Source: Gonapodya sp. JEL0774 (taxonomy: Eukaryota; Monoblepharomycota; Monoblepharidomycetes; Monoblepharidales; Gonapodyaceae). From it: a stretch of 64,000 nucleotides of DNA. The stretch covers positions 88,124-152,123 of the forward strand of contig JADIIX010000022.1 of the NCBI GenBank assembly GCA_027604505.1. Reading direction: 5' to 3'. This document shows, in pieces, positions 53,501-64,000 of this stretch. The translations under genes and the position numbers were made by a program. The first letter of the stretch is position 1, and the number at the start of each line of letters is the position of its first letter. Under the pieces are notes generated by a model that was not told the origin of the DNA, searched no databases, and worked only from the letters and a program-made list of their open reading frames with translations.

Positions 53501-53716
53501 TGCTCTGTCCACTGAATGGGATCTCGCCACCCAGCCCCCCAATAAGGCTCACAGGGACACCCATAAAGTCATAATTAAGCGACGAACGCAAGGAGTCCAT
53601 TTATGCGCGGCTAAATCGAGAACACTAGGAACACTAACTCACTCAATGTATGTAGGCAGCACATATCAAGCCCTTTCATCCTAGCTCCAGCTCCTTCCAT
53701 TCAGCAATCACCCCCC
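53501..53716. other. Unique spacer between the two duplication units
   Basis: About 200 bp with no counterpart recognised in either unit. No inverted repeats or target-site duplication were seen at its ends, so the join does not look like a simple transposon insertion. Confidence 0.45.
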
Positions 53717-56700
53717 CAAAAATGCAAAACACAAACACGGTGAACGTTCGCAGCGCAGACCATAGCTGCGACGTTGCCCGGGGACCACCGCGGGGAGGTG
53801 TTCACTATCAGATCGCGGTATCGCACAATCGCGGTTTGTTTCGGGAAGCACACAGCCTGCGAAGCAACAAACACAAACCTCAATTCGGTTCCCATATCAT
53901 GAAAACGTCAGAGGCTCGTATGGCAAATCTTCAGGCAAGTAACTGGAAGTGGAAGGCTCTGCCATCACAGAACTGAATTTGGCAAGCTTCTCGCACGCCA
54001 GCATCGAAGAACCGCCAAAATTTACGATAGAAGAGGCATCGATATATACTCTTTAATGATGACGTGCTGAAAAAGACACCCGCAAAGCCGGACAAACGCG
54101 ACAGGCTGGTTGTTAGGTGGTCAAATGCAGAACAACCCACTCACTCCATATCCGTCCATGTGGCCCACCCGGAAAGTTGCACTTCGCACACAGCCTATAC
54201 GCGCTCGACTTATAGCGTTCGGCATCCCCGTCCGACCGATTATCGAACACCCGCACCAAAGTCACGAAGAGCAATTTGGTCAGATATCGAGCTCAGCAGC
54301 AGTCGTTCAGAAACCCTCTTTTGCAGCGGCGAAAGCTGGATTGAAGGGTCCACCGTGGGCGTTCGCGTGAGATTATCCATTGAAGCAAACGAACTCTAAT
54401 GCCCATTCGTGTCCCTCAGGCCCTTTTCCAACTGCTGGCATTGCCCTCCAGTCTTCGCAAACCAACTGTTGCGGTAAATCTCGTTGAACTAACAGAGACG
54501 AGTACATATTGATTGAATACTTTGAACTGAGAAACATTCAGCAATAAGAGAAGAGTAGATTCACTATCTTATGAGCCAGGTACTCCTGATGTTCAAGATG
54601 GAAGCATCAAATTCAATTTGTGATACTGTCAGTTGATATCGCGGCATTCCTTCAAGCGCTCAACTGAAATCCCATTTCTGGGAATATTGCGCACTTGTAT
54701 ATCATGTGCGGTGGATGTCACCAAGAAATCTCGTACTGGGAGGCAACCATGCCCGACGACTTTCCGAGCATGGCGTTCATTCCTGTCGCTACCGAAAGCA
54801 TCGATCGTCAGCACGAGACATCTGAGTGTCATGGTAAGTAACCTATCTTCGTGGTCCTGTGCATGAATACATTATACCTGACGGAAATCAACGTCGAGCT
54901 TAGAAACAACTACAGTCAGAAATAGATCGAATCAGTATTTTGAGGAAAAGCGGAGGATGGCCAGACGTCGGCACGCCCCTGCATCAGTTGGCTGCGATGC
55001 AGCGGTTTCTCTCCGAAACTCCTTGCCGGATCCCCTGCAGCCTGTTCATACTAAATCTCGAAATGACCTTGACACTACTGTACAGCGAGCTGTGGAATCA
55101 TATCTGCGAGATAATGCTGGTGAGTTGGAACTCTTTGGAAGGAACGGCATTCGTAACCCAATGCTTATCGTCGGTCCCCTTTCTGTTCCGACTGCCGCCA
55201 AACAACGCGCAATGAAGCCGATATTATTCGTGGAATAATATCAAGTTCGTCAAATGAGGTAGCTCCCGCTGCTCTTATCGCGAATCAAGCGGATAAGGTA
55301 TCGGAGCTCGAGCTTGCACTGTTGGACGGACGACGAAGGGAGGAGTCCCTTATGCGGCAGCTCGAAAAGTGAGTACGAAGCTTAATGTTTTCTCTATCTA
55401 ATGGTGCCAGAAAATTGTCCTGGTCGTTGTGGGCTAATACTTCGGGTGACTCGCCATCAATTCCATTGTTCGGTCTGCCTCAGCCTCCGGCACGAGCTGA
55501 ACCTTAAATGTACTGAGCGCGCAATCCTTCAAGCGCGACTGAGCTCTGCAGCTACTGAGCAGGAGCGCAGTCGTCACGAACTTACCGCCAAGACCGCGAT
55601 AATTGAGGAACTCCAGGAGCGGTTGATATCAAGCTCAATCGACCGTCAGCGCAACGTCAAACGGGCTACCGAATGTGAAGAAGAGGGTCGTAGAATATCC
55701 CTGAGGTATAACAAACTCCTTGACGCCACGAATGCCAGAAGGGCACCGCGCACGCAGTTCCAAGCTGCCGCGAGTACAATTGTGGATGAGGACGCGGATC
55801 CCGGTGAGCAATTTGTTCCTCCTTGAGTCCCCCACCACTTGCCGTCATTCAGTGTTCGAAGCAGAAACGCAGATAACAAACACTCCTACTGTGCCAGCAC
55901 CTGCGTCATCGAGCTTGGTGTCCCCGCAACCAGGTTCAAGCGATACAAACGTCACATCTAATGGCACTTCGATTATCTTGGAAGCATCCGCACCGAGTAC
56001 ACCGTCCACTGAATCTGTAGTCCCGCCAACCCCACCTCGCCGTGGTAATTCGGCGTATCACACTGGTGCAGCGTTTTTGAACGTTAGCATTGCATCTAAT
56101 TCCATGGCCACCAACTCCTGCGCCACCAACATGCACGACTACCCCATCGTGTATGATTTCGACAACTACTCGCAGTCTTCCCTTAGAGATCCGGTTATGG
56201 AGCCCCAATGCTTACCATCGGCAGAAGAATGGGCAGAGTGGGACCAGGCTCACGGACGGGAATGGGCAAAGCCGTCTGAATTAAGCGTGGGCTACCTCGG
56301 ATACGTGCCATACAGTGATGCACCCAAGTCACCGGAGTCATCCAAAGACGAGGTCGGACCGAGTTCAAAGCAGGCATCACCGATTGCGGGACCGTTGAGG
56401 GTATCGCGCAGGTTGTCCGAGGGAGAGAACGAGAGAAGTGGGTTGCGCTCACAACCATATCCGTCACCTCAATGTCTGAGGAAGAGGAAAGACACGGGAA
56501 GGATGTCTTTTCTTGAAGAGTGCTAATCGAAGTCCATGTGAGTTGTTGGAGCAGACTGGCACTGGAGCGCAGCGGGGTAGGTGCACTTGGGATGGGAGAG
56601 ATGGTGGATGTTTGACAACCATGGTGTTTTGCAATTGACGTTGAAGTATTTTGTATATAATTTTTCATGCTCACAGTTTCAAGTGTGCTGGTGAACGCTA

Positions 56701-57820
56701 TCAAACCTATAATGAATGTATATTGCCAATACAAACTCGACACGTCCCCTCAGTGCCTTCATCGCCGCATTCATAATATTGTACTCCCCAATCCCTGTTC
56801 TGCCTTCACTTTTGCGTGGTCTGCGGGGTTCGGTGAGAGTTCGTAGAGGGTGATGATGGGGTCCCGTTTAATCTGTGTCGTGATGGTGTCACGACGAGCT
56901 TTGAGTACCCGAATTCGGCATGGGTGCACGGCACGAGCGAAGACTAACCTCAAACCATTCCCCTTTGAGACCAATGTATGTTATCCGCAAGGTGTCGGCG
57001 TCGTGGGCCGACGGGAAGAAGAGGGTGAGGTGGCGGATGTTCTGCGCGAAGTGAGTGAATTGGTTCGTGGTGTGTGTACGTGCGGGGTGAAGGCGCGATA
57101 TGGAGGCAGTGAGAGAGAGAGAGCAGTCAGTAGTCGTCGACACAATCATATCCTCGTGGTCGTGTACAACGGTAGCTCCACGACCGCAGCGGAATCCACA
57201 CAAGGTTTCAGCACTTCCGCCTACACATATCACAGCCCACGCACCTGAAACTTTGTCATCCTTGTTTGGCACTCTACGATATCCCGGACACTCCACTCTG
57301 GCCTGGGGAGTTCCCAGGACTGGTCGGGGACGGTGGACTCGCAGGAGGAGAAGTCGAGGTCGGGGCGGTTGATGAAGCTGTGGAGAGTGGGGTGGTGATG
57401 ATGTGGATGTGAGTGTCCCGGACCGGGGAAACATGTGAGCGAACGGTGGTGGTGAGTTATGAAAAGTCTACAGTGAATCAGACCAAACTCCCACACAAAT
57501 CCGACTCTCCCATGACATTGATTCAACCCACACTTCTCACATGGGCAGTTGGGTCTTCCTTCCAGCGAGAACACTCTCCAGTTACCTCTCCACCTCCAAC
57601 CCTTTGAAAACTTAGGCACTCAATCCCCATACACCCTCGAAACCCACGCGTTCATTTTCGCCGGCGCGTGATCTCCGGCACCTAAGACTGCTATGCTCTT
57701 GACTTTGACCGATCCGGTGAAGGGAATGTGGACGATGAGTTGGTCGTCGGCGTCGGAGGAGACAAACTGTTGTGGACAGGGGGCGAAAAGGGTGAAAGAG
57801 TTGTCACCTCGTGGGTGACC
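53717..57820. repeat. Segmental duplication, right unit
   Basis: Counterpart of the unit starting at about 49756. It holds the intact family CC gene and runs into the intact PITH gene, so it is probably the older arrangement. Sequence conservation alternates: the block 53764-54373 and the segment 55211-55383 (family CC exon 3 and its splice sites) are nearly identical to the left unit, while the sequence between and after them has drifted with gaps. Confidence 0.85.
54704..56526 (+). CDS. Family CC protein, intact copy C
   Basis: Function not recognised. Five exons join in phase: 54704-54833 (MCGGCHQEISYWEATMPDDF... with a CGGC pair), a second giving VRNRSNQYFEEKRRMARRRH and NDLDTTVQRAVESYLRDNA, a third (about 55220-55370) with the coiled coil KVSELELALLDGRRREESLM, a fourth (LRHELNLKCTERAILQARLS through ASTIVDEDADPG) continuing the coiled coil, and a fifth from about 55853. 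The last exon is Ser/Thr/Pro-rich and includes TESVVPPTPPRRG, PIVYDFDNYSQSSLRDPVME, PSAEEWAEWDQAHGREWAKP and a basic end CLRKRKDTGRMSFLEEC. No signal peptide, membrane helix or enzyme motif. The VPPTPPR and EEWxxWDxAH motifs are shared with copies A and B and may be binding sites. The R-rich stretch RRMARRRH could be a nuclear signal. Confidence 0.72.
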
Positions 57821-58140
57821 TGTGGTGACTCCGGCGCCATTGCAGCTACATGGATGGAACACATAGCGCCAACCCTCCCACCCCATTCACCATCGCCACT
57901 CAAACTACAATTGGTATGTGGTTACTTACCTTTTCCGTGTCGAACCTCTGATCCCACGGCTTGAACACGGACTTGACGTCACTCGGAGGGGTAGCATCGG
58001 CATTAAGGGCCCTGACGTTGTCCACATCAATGTGCTTGAACAGGGTCTGCTCATTTCCACGATCGGGACCGTCGTCGCCGTCGTGGTCGTGTCCGTGGCC
58101 GCCTGAGTGGGAGTGGCCACCGGCGTGGGAGTGGGAGTTG
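56771..58140 (-). CDS. PITH-domain protein (PITHD1-like)
   Basis: Single PITH domain (proteasome-interacting domain of thioredoxin-like proteins) without the thioredoxin part. The 5'-most recognised exon has a His-rich stretch (SHSHAGGHSHSGGHGHDHDG) and TLFKHIDVDNVRALNAD, then KSVFKPWDQRFDTEK. Next come FVSSDADDQLIVHIPFTGSV with KVKSIAVLGAGDHAPAKMNA, then FINRPDLDFSSCESTVPDQS, then NIRHLTLFFPSAHDADTLRI with TYIGLKGEWFE. The last exon is DPIITLYELSPNPADHAKVK to the stop at 56771. The His-rich segment begins just after a CTTCCAG acceptor-like site and has no in-frame ATG, so a short first exon lies upstream of 58140 and was not identified. One donor is GTTAGT (about 56949). Confidence 0.85.
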
Positions 58141-59799
58141 GAGTGGCTGGAAGAAGCTGTCAACTGTAACGAATCGCACAAGTACTGAGAGTGCTCCCCA
58201 AATAACCCATCTCCAGAGGTGAACCTCAAGGTCTTTTAATCCCGTAAATGGAAAGGTACACTATCCCTTCGTGAAACAGCTCAAAGAGCACAACCAGGTC
58301 GACGCTAACTTTGTAACCTCAACCTCCCTCAACAAAAGCGCTTACCCCATCCCTGAGCAAATTCTCAAAACGAAAACCTTGTCTCATTTTGTATGTGAAA
58401 CCGGCAACCGGGACAAGCACTTCAACAACCGAGTCCAGTATTCGCAACTTGCACATCCATAATCTAGATAATGAACAAGTCCCCGACTGATTCGACTAAC
58501 TCATGCTCCGCCGAGGTTTCTTATTTCCTTCAACTCACCTTCCGTGACCTCCGTGTGCTTCCTCCGAACAGGACATTCTGTGAGATTTCAACAGCCTGCT
58601 CACTGCGGTCGTCCGATCTGAGTGCCCACTGATATGTGAGTAATAAATTGTATACCTCGAATCAAGTACCGCGAACGGATCCTCGCACCGCCGTAGACTG
58701 AACACGTTTAAGCAGCATTCTGTCCGGATCCGTGGATTTATGGATCAGCGCGGCGTGGATGTCCACCGCGATTCAAATGAAACTCGATGGATCACAATCG
58801 TATCGAGAAGAATTCAATGAAGATGAGAAAGAGACAGAGATTCGAGATGCGAATCGTAGTGGAGTCGACAGGAATAATCGGACAGTGAAGTGCGGGAATC
58901 CAAGTCCCCAAGGTGGTGGTGACATGGGAAGACCACCCACTCCACCGCCAAAGGAAGGACCCCTGCAGCTGCAGAAGCTCTTGCACCCGCACTGTCACAA
59001 TCCTCTCAAGCACCACCCCTCGACTCACCACCACCACCCACTTCTCCACCGCACCACACCCCGCGATGTCCGCACCTTGCTGCTCAGAATCTCAATCGCA
59101 TGCCACACGGCTTCACCCCGCTTCAAAGACGGCGAAAGATTGTGCACAAAAATAGACGATCTGAGGGACGCGTTTGCAATTAGAGAACATGAAATACAAG
59201 GTGTGGTTGGGACAGTGGCTGCAGGAGAACCGGCGGGAAACGGAAGAGCAGAATCGCCCGGGTGAGTTCAGAAGACGCTTGACCGGGCACGGCGCATCCA
59301 GCATGCCGGCGCGAATTGTTGACTTGAGGAAAATCGCCGAGAACACAAAATGCTCGCACTGGACCTCTCTCCCGCAGCTCCTATTCGGTCGCACAAGACC
59401 CAATATCTCTAGCACACAAAAAATCTCTTGTGCCAAGCTGGCTGATGCGAATACTCCTGGAGAATCACGTGCGGGTATGAGTGACGTGACTCACATCAGC
59501 TCATCAAGACAGATGGTGGAGGCTCGGACATAACCGATCGCGGCTTCTTTATCGGCGATGCAAATTCTATAATTGAGTTGTGTGGCAGCTTGGAGGAGCG
59601 ACAGGAGAATGAACTCACGGGATCTGAAGTTTGGATGGGATTCGTCTTGGGATGCACGCTGCTCTAATGCGTTCTCGCTAGCTCATGCAGATGCCCTAAA
59701 GCGCGAGACCATAAGCTCAGACGTCCTTTTTCGGTTGCCTCCATATACGTGGTTCCATAAATCACCTTCCTTCTTTCTGATCCGTCCACATCCCAACCC
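58141..59799. other. Poorly resolved region, possible 5' exons of neighbours
   Basis: It must contain the missing first exon of the PITH gene (-) and may contain upstream exons of the Sel1 gene (+). Protein-like stretches on + include a frame with GRPPTPPPKEGP (about 58926-58960) continuing in another frame as AEALAPALSQSSQAPPLDSP and RMPHGFTPLQRRRKIVHKNR (to about 59175). I could not connect them with confidence. No repeat or RNA gene was recognised. Confidence 0.35.
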
Positions 59800-62592
59800 A
59801 CAATAGCTCCCGTCCCACCTCCCCATCTTCTCCATCCACAGCCGTCTACCCTTCTCCCTCCCGCTCCCGCTCCCCGTCTCCGTCACCATCGCGCTGCCGC
59901 GGACGTTCATCTCACGTACTGACCACACCAACACCAGCGTCCCTCCAGGTTCAACGGTGCTTAGAACGCATGTACCAGGCTGGAATGGTTCTAGAAGCGA
60001 AGCTCGATCGGTGAGTTACGGGCTTCACAAGGATCGTGCACGTCGTACGTTACGTTGGAGGAGAAGCAGTGGATAGGAAAGGAACTGCTCGGTCTCTGGC
60101 TTGGTCTGAGATGGCACGTTCTGGATGCAGGCTGTTGATGGCGGCAATGAAATCGCCAATGCAAGCAATGGCTGACCTTGGTACATGACAACCAAAACTA
60201 TTCAGTTAACCCCCGCCCTTCACCGTTTAGCATCTCCTCCTCGACCCTCTACGCCCTGTTTACACCCCCTTCAGTCCTCGAAAAGAAGTTGGACCGTCTC
60301 TTTTCCGAAGTGCACATGCAATGGTCGGATCTTGTACGTTGAAACGAGTCACCTCTGTTAGGCTACACATTGTCCAACTGGCTTCCACACCTCACCAACC
60401 TCCTCTCCGCAACCCCCGTAGCTCCTCCACCTCTCGCTTCACGCCACCCACACATCCCTCTCCACATCCACCTCCACGTCGCGCACACTTGCCCGTCTCG
60501 CCCTCGTCTCTGGCGTGCCGGACGTGGATCTTGACCTCGATTTGCGAGGCGACGAAGCAGATGTGGAGGTACTGGCCGCAAGGGCAGACGGTTGCTTTGA
60601 TGGGAGAGGTGGGCAAGAGGTACGTATTGGGACTCACCGCTATCGTTCCCAACTCACAAACAAGTGGCTTCGGTCATCCGCAAACGCTTAACCATCTTTT
60701 CAATCCACACTACTCGCCCACCCGTCCCCTCGTCGCCCTCCCACATACATACACATGCTCTCTAGCCGGATTATCCGCACGCATTCCGCCTCTACTCAGC
60801 CGCCGCACGACTCGGCCACGCGCGGGCGGCGCATCAACTGGGCGTCATATACGAACAAGGGTACATTGAGGGGGGGACCGATATGGCCAAAGCAAGGTAC
60901 TGGTACGGTGTTGCTGCGGGACAAGAGTATGTGAGTGGGGTGTCCTGTGCGAGGTTTAGATGGGTGGTTGGAGACAAACGACAATTTTCATGGCGACGGA
61001 CAATATAGGCTCCGTCGATGTACGCTCTCGCCATCCTCCTGGACCCACCCACAAATCCTCCAACCACTCAACTTGCCCCTTCACTGCACTGGCTTCTTCG
61101 CGCCGCCGCGCACCGCCATGCTCCGTCCATGGTCCGTCTTGGCCTTTTACTTGAGTCTGGCAGGGGAGATTCGTCGGGCCGTGGTGAGCCCGACCCCACC
61201 CGAGCCGCGGAGTGGTACAAGCAGGCAGCGGATTCCGGGTCGGCGAAGGGTATGGCGTGTCTTGGTGCTCTATTTTACAAGTGTGATCCTGCATCGTCGA
61301 GCGGGTCGGGTGGGGACGCTGCCGAAGCTGCGGTGTGGTTCCGCAGGGGGGCGGAGTTGGGTGATGTGGACGCAATGAATGGGCTCGGCGTTTGTTACGA
61401 GCAGGGAAGAGGCGTGCCCAAGGATACGGTGGCAGCCAAGTATTGGTACAAGCGCTCGGGAGAGGGTGGGAGTGGCAGTGGATTGGGGAACTGGGGATGG
61501 ATAGAGTTGTTGGAGGTGAGTTGAATTCTGGGGATTGTTGGGGTGACTGCATATGCATTGTGTTGCCAGCGCTTTGCTGATACAGTTCCGTTGTTTCTAT
61601 GCGAGTAGAACAACTACGAAGAAGCAATAAGGTTGTTCACGCTGGCAGCCGCAAAGGACTGGTGAGTCTTGCAAGTATGTGCATATTGAACCCGCCAAAT
61701 GAGAACTGATTACTATCTGCACCAACTGTTTCCCAGTGCCGTCGCCCATTTCCACCTGGCCACCCTCCACAACTCTGGCTGCCCCACTCTCTCCGGCCCC
61801 CTCATCCCCCGCAACCCAGCCACCGCCTTCCACCACCTCCGCCGCGCCGCACTCCTCGATCACCCCCCTGCCCATCTCCTGTGCGGTGACGCTTTGTGCC
61901 GGGGAGAAGGTGTGGCACCCGACTACGAGCGAGCATTCTATCACTACCAGCGAGCGGCAGAATTGGGAGAGGCCGAGGCGATGGTGAGGCTCGCTCAGGC
62001 GTGGGAGGTAGGTCTGGGGTGTGAGAAGAGCGGGAGGAGGGCCAAAGTTTGGTACGAAAGGGCGATTAGGGTAGGGAATGTGGAGGCTGGTTATCATTTG
62101 GGGGCGTTGCACGAAGTTGGGGAAGGGGTGAAGAGGAACCTCAGCAGAGCAATTGCGTGGTACACCGAGGTGAGCGTCGTGTCCAAAAGAATGTCATGAG
62201 CGTTGTTGATATTGAATCATCTCTTGGCCACTCCGATCCAGGCCGCCCGCCGCGGATCTAGCGCGGCACGCGACAGACTCGATGAACTTCGTGATGTGGC
62301 GTTCGGGCCTAATCACGAACCTGCAGATACGGACAACTGGGATATGGAGACGCAAACAGACGTATCGGAAATGTCGGAGAGGGTCGGTAGGACGGTGAAG
62401 CGGAAAAAGAAGCGAGTGGGAGTTAAAGCGTCCAACGGGTCGAGCCAGCAGACGGACACGTCGAAGGAAATATTTGCAACTGCCGAAGGCTCTGGGTTGC
62501 AGACAATCAGAGAGATGAGCAATGTGCCTGCGTTGCCGAACACGGATGATGTGGATGCGATGTTGGAATCAAATGATTGGGACATGGAGTGA
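59800..62592 (+). CDS. Sel1-repeat (TPR-like) protein, 5' end approximate
   Basis: Alpha-solenoid protein likely to act as an adaptor; the closest functional groups are chitin-synthase activators of the Chs4/Skt5 type and Hrd3-like proteins, but neither is established here. The N-terminal exons are Ser/Pro/Arg-rich (SPSRSRSPSPSPSRCRGRSS) then CLERMYQAGMVLEAKLDR, YALFTPPSVLEKKLDRLFSE and LARLALVSGVPDVDLDLDLR. Sel1 repeats follow from about 60780: PDYPHAFRLYSAAARLGHAR-AAHQLGVIYEQG, AKARYWYGVAAGQE, AAEWYKQAADSGSAKGMACL, AAVWFRRGAELGDVDAMNGL-GVCYEQGRGV, CAVAHFHLATLHNSG, AFYHYQRAAELGEAEAMVRL, AKVWYERAIRVGNVEAGYHL and AIAWYTEAARRGSSAARDRL. The C-terminus is basic then acidic (KRKKKRVGVKA...MLESNDWDME). 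No CaaX box is present, unlike many Skt5 proteins. Start codon not determined. Confidence 0.75.
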
Positions 62593-62769
62593 AGCTTCTA
62601 TGTCGGCTGGGCATAATTCTAGCAATTTTCGTAATGTTTTCGTGGTATTGTCTGGTATCATTGAATTCGTTTTGCCGTGGGCTACACTTTTGTAAATGCG
62701 ACAGTGCTAACCCAGAAGGAATGGTTCAAATCAGCAAACTGATGCGAAAATAGAACCCGCGCGCATGAT

Positions 62770-63779
62770 CTATGGCTCCCACCATATACGCTGTCCTTCA
62801 ACACCTCCAAACTTGATAGTGGGGTACTTTTGATGTGAGTGGTACTTGAAACCATATCGTTCGGTTTGGGCGATAATCTCGTCTTGAGTCCAGTTACATG
62901 ATGTGATGAGGAACCTTGCGTTTGGTTTCAAGAGTGAGGCGGCGACACGGAAGTACCTTAAAATGACAAATCAACACACCTTCGGAGGAATGGAAACCAC
63001 CACAATACGGAATATTAATACATACTTTTCTTTGGGCGCCGAACCGGGCGGCGCTTCTGCATTTTCTGGACTTAGGCATATAGCGTCGTAGGTGCCCTTG
63101 TCCACGGCGAGGTCGAAAGCTTCTCGAAAATCCAGAGGGATGGCTCCTGCAGTTGAGCTTCCACCGTCTGCTTTTATATCCATTGTCAAGTCCATGACAT
63201 GGTACGTGATTGTCGTGCCCTCTTGCAAGTTTGTGCATGCGGCTAGGACTTCTGAAGCGAGAGTCACTGCATTTTCCGAGTAGTCGACGCCGGTAAGGTT
63301 TGTGAAGCCTGCTTCGGCCTGCAAATAAGATCATTGAACAATCGGCAACGGGAGATGATGCGCTGGACAACACAGATCAATCCTCACCAGAGCAATTAAC
63401 AGATGACCATTCCCGGACCCGAGATCCACTACCTTCGCATTCTTACTCATGTGTTTTTCTGTCCAGGAAACCATTTTATCGACGGCCTCTTCCCCGAACC
63501 TGCCGGGCAACGGAACAGCGGATAGGTGCAATCATCGCTGGACTCCAGACACTGCAGTCATTTCAGAGTCATAGCGCACCATGCTTCCCCTGTGTCCCCG
63601 ATCTCCCGAAAAGTATCTACCTCGCGCCCGTAGACAGAGTCCCAGCTTCACGCGGAGAATGATCGGCAATGAGAAAACCTATGCATCCACTTTCGCAATT
63701 TTATGCGCACTCACTGCTGCTTCGTTCCAAGCGCTGAGGGCTCGAATGCTTTTTGAGAATCGTGTTCCAATTCTGTCAT
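62770..63779 (-). CDS. EFM4: Protein-lysine N-methyltransferase EFM4/METTL10
   Basis: Seven-beta-strand SAM-dependent methyltransferase that modifies translation elongation factor 1A in yeast and human. Exon 1 (63779-63715) gives MTELEHDSQKAFEPSALGTK and joins across a short intron as CA|C to HWDSVYGREVDTFREIGDTG then EAW|FGEEAVDKMVSWTEKH. The SAM-binding motif I is VVDLGSGNGHLLIAL; post-I is TNLTGVDYSENAVTLASEVL. The motif-II region is AFDLAVDKGTYDAICLSPEN. The last exon has YFRVAASLLKPNARFLITSC-NWTQDEI and ends KYHSHQKYPTIKFGGVEGQR. All segments match the family in order, and the length is as expected. Confidence 0.93.
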
Positions 63780-64000
63780 CGGTAAATAAACGGTGCTGAA
63801 CACGAGGTGCTCAAGTTCCAACAACCTTACTTTGTACATAGAAGAATAGCTGACCCTCAACCCTGCGATTGATTAAAACATACTCCATATTCATACCAAG
63901 ACCGGTTCGGTAATGCTTAATCGCACGGTAGATGCACTTGGCCCGAGTCAGGCGTCAGCATCGAGCTCCCAATTCACGCCTCCGAACTCATCGCCGTCTC

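Noticed and set aside
53501-53716. A transposon between the duplication units
   Set aside because: No terminal inverted repeats, target-site duplication or transposase/reverse-transcriptase motif could be seen.
60956-61627. A 223-codon minus-strand open frame
   Set aside because: It is antisense to clear Sel1 repeats, and its Pro/Thr/His-rich composition is the complement of Gly/Ala-rich repeat codons.

Overview
The window is nuclear DNA of a fungus, probably an early-diverging (chytrid-like) lineage. The genes are dense, lie on both strands and are mostly split by many short GT..AG introns of about 50-100 nt. Families with fungal-style members are present: VID27, TSR2, EFM4, an Ist2/anoctamin, a DAL5-like MFS permease and a half-size ABCG pump. 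The phosphoenolpyruvate carboxykinase is the GTP-dependent type rather than the ATP-dependent enzyme of yeasts and moulds, which argues against Dikarya. No species was identified. No tRNA, rRNA, intact transposon or CRISPR array was found.

Layout: 1-2764 (-) RNA polymerase I largest subunit, cut by the left edge; 3570-6298 (-) ABCG half transporter; 7319-7873 (-) SDH assembly factor SDHAF4; 8663-14361 (-) SMC6; 14660-17525 (-) PEPCK (GTP); 18213-20677 (+) a GNAT acetyltransferase fused to a metallo-beta-lactamase-fold hydrolase; 20939-23878 (+) VID27; 24309-25304 (-) FRG1; 25365-26541 (-) mitochondrial ribosomal protein uL29m; 26655-28379 (-) aldo/keto reductase of the Kv-beta type; 28543-29879 (-) tubulin cofactor C; 29988-31966 (+) PAAF1/Rpn14 WD40 protein; 32120-33724 (-) L-type lectin; 34396-35670 (+) acyl-protein-thioesterase-like hydrolase; 35914-38795 (+) anoctamin; 38945-39679 (+) TSR2; 39784-40743 (-) unknown protein; 41825-44756 (+) MFS permease with several micro-exons.

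From about 45.3 kb the character changes. An unrecognised coiled-coil family (here called family CC) occurs three times: one diverged copy at 45346-47247 (-) and two copies at 50709-52511 (+, decayed) and 54704-56526 (+, intact). The last two sit inside a direct segmental duplication with a period of about 4.0 kb. The duplication also carries a nearly invariant 610-bp block and the 3' part of a PITH-domain gene. The PITH gene is intact only in the right-hand unit. An R3H-domain gene (47312-49145) lies before the duplication. A Sel1-repeat gene (about 59.8-62.6 kb, +) and the lysine methyltransferase EFM4 (62770-63779, -) close the window.

The first 41 kb is housekeeping: rRNA synthesis and ribosome assembly (RPA1, TSR2, uL29m), chromosome maintenance (SMC6), energy and carbon metabolism (SDHAF4, PEPCK), proteostasis and tubulin folding (PAAF1, TBCC) and membrane traffic (lectin, anoctamin). 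The genes show no functional clustering. The items most worth a second look are the GNAT-MBL fusion, the family CC duplication with its mosaic conservation, and the micro-exons of the permease. Exon joins were worked out by eye from splice consensus, reading phase and family conservation, and no transcript data were available.
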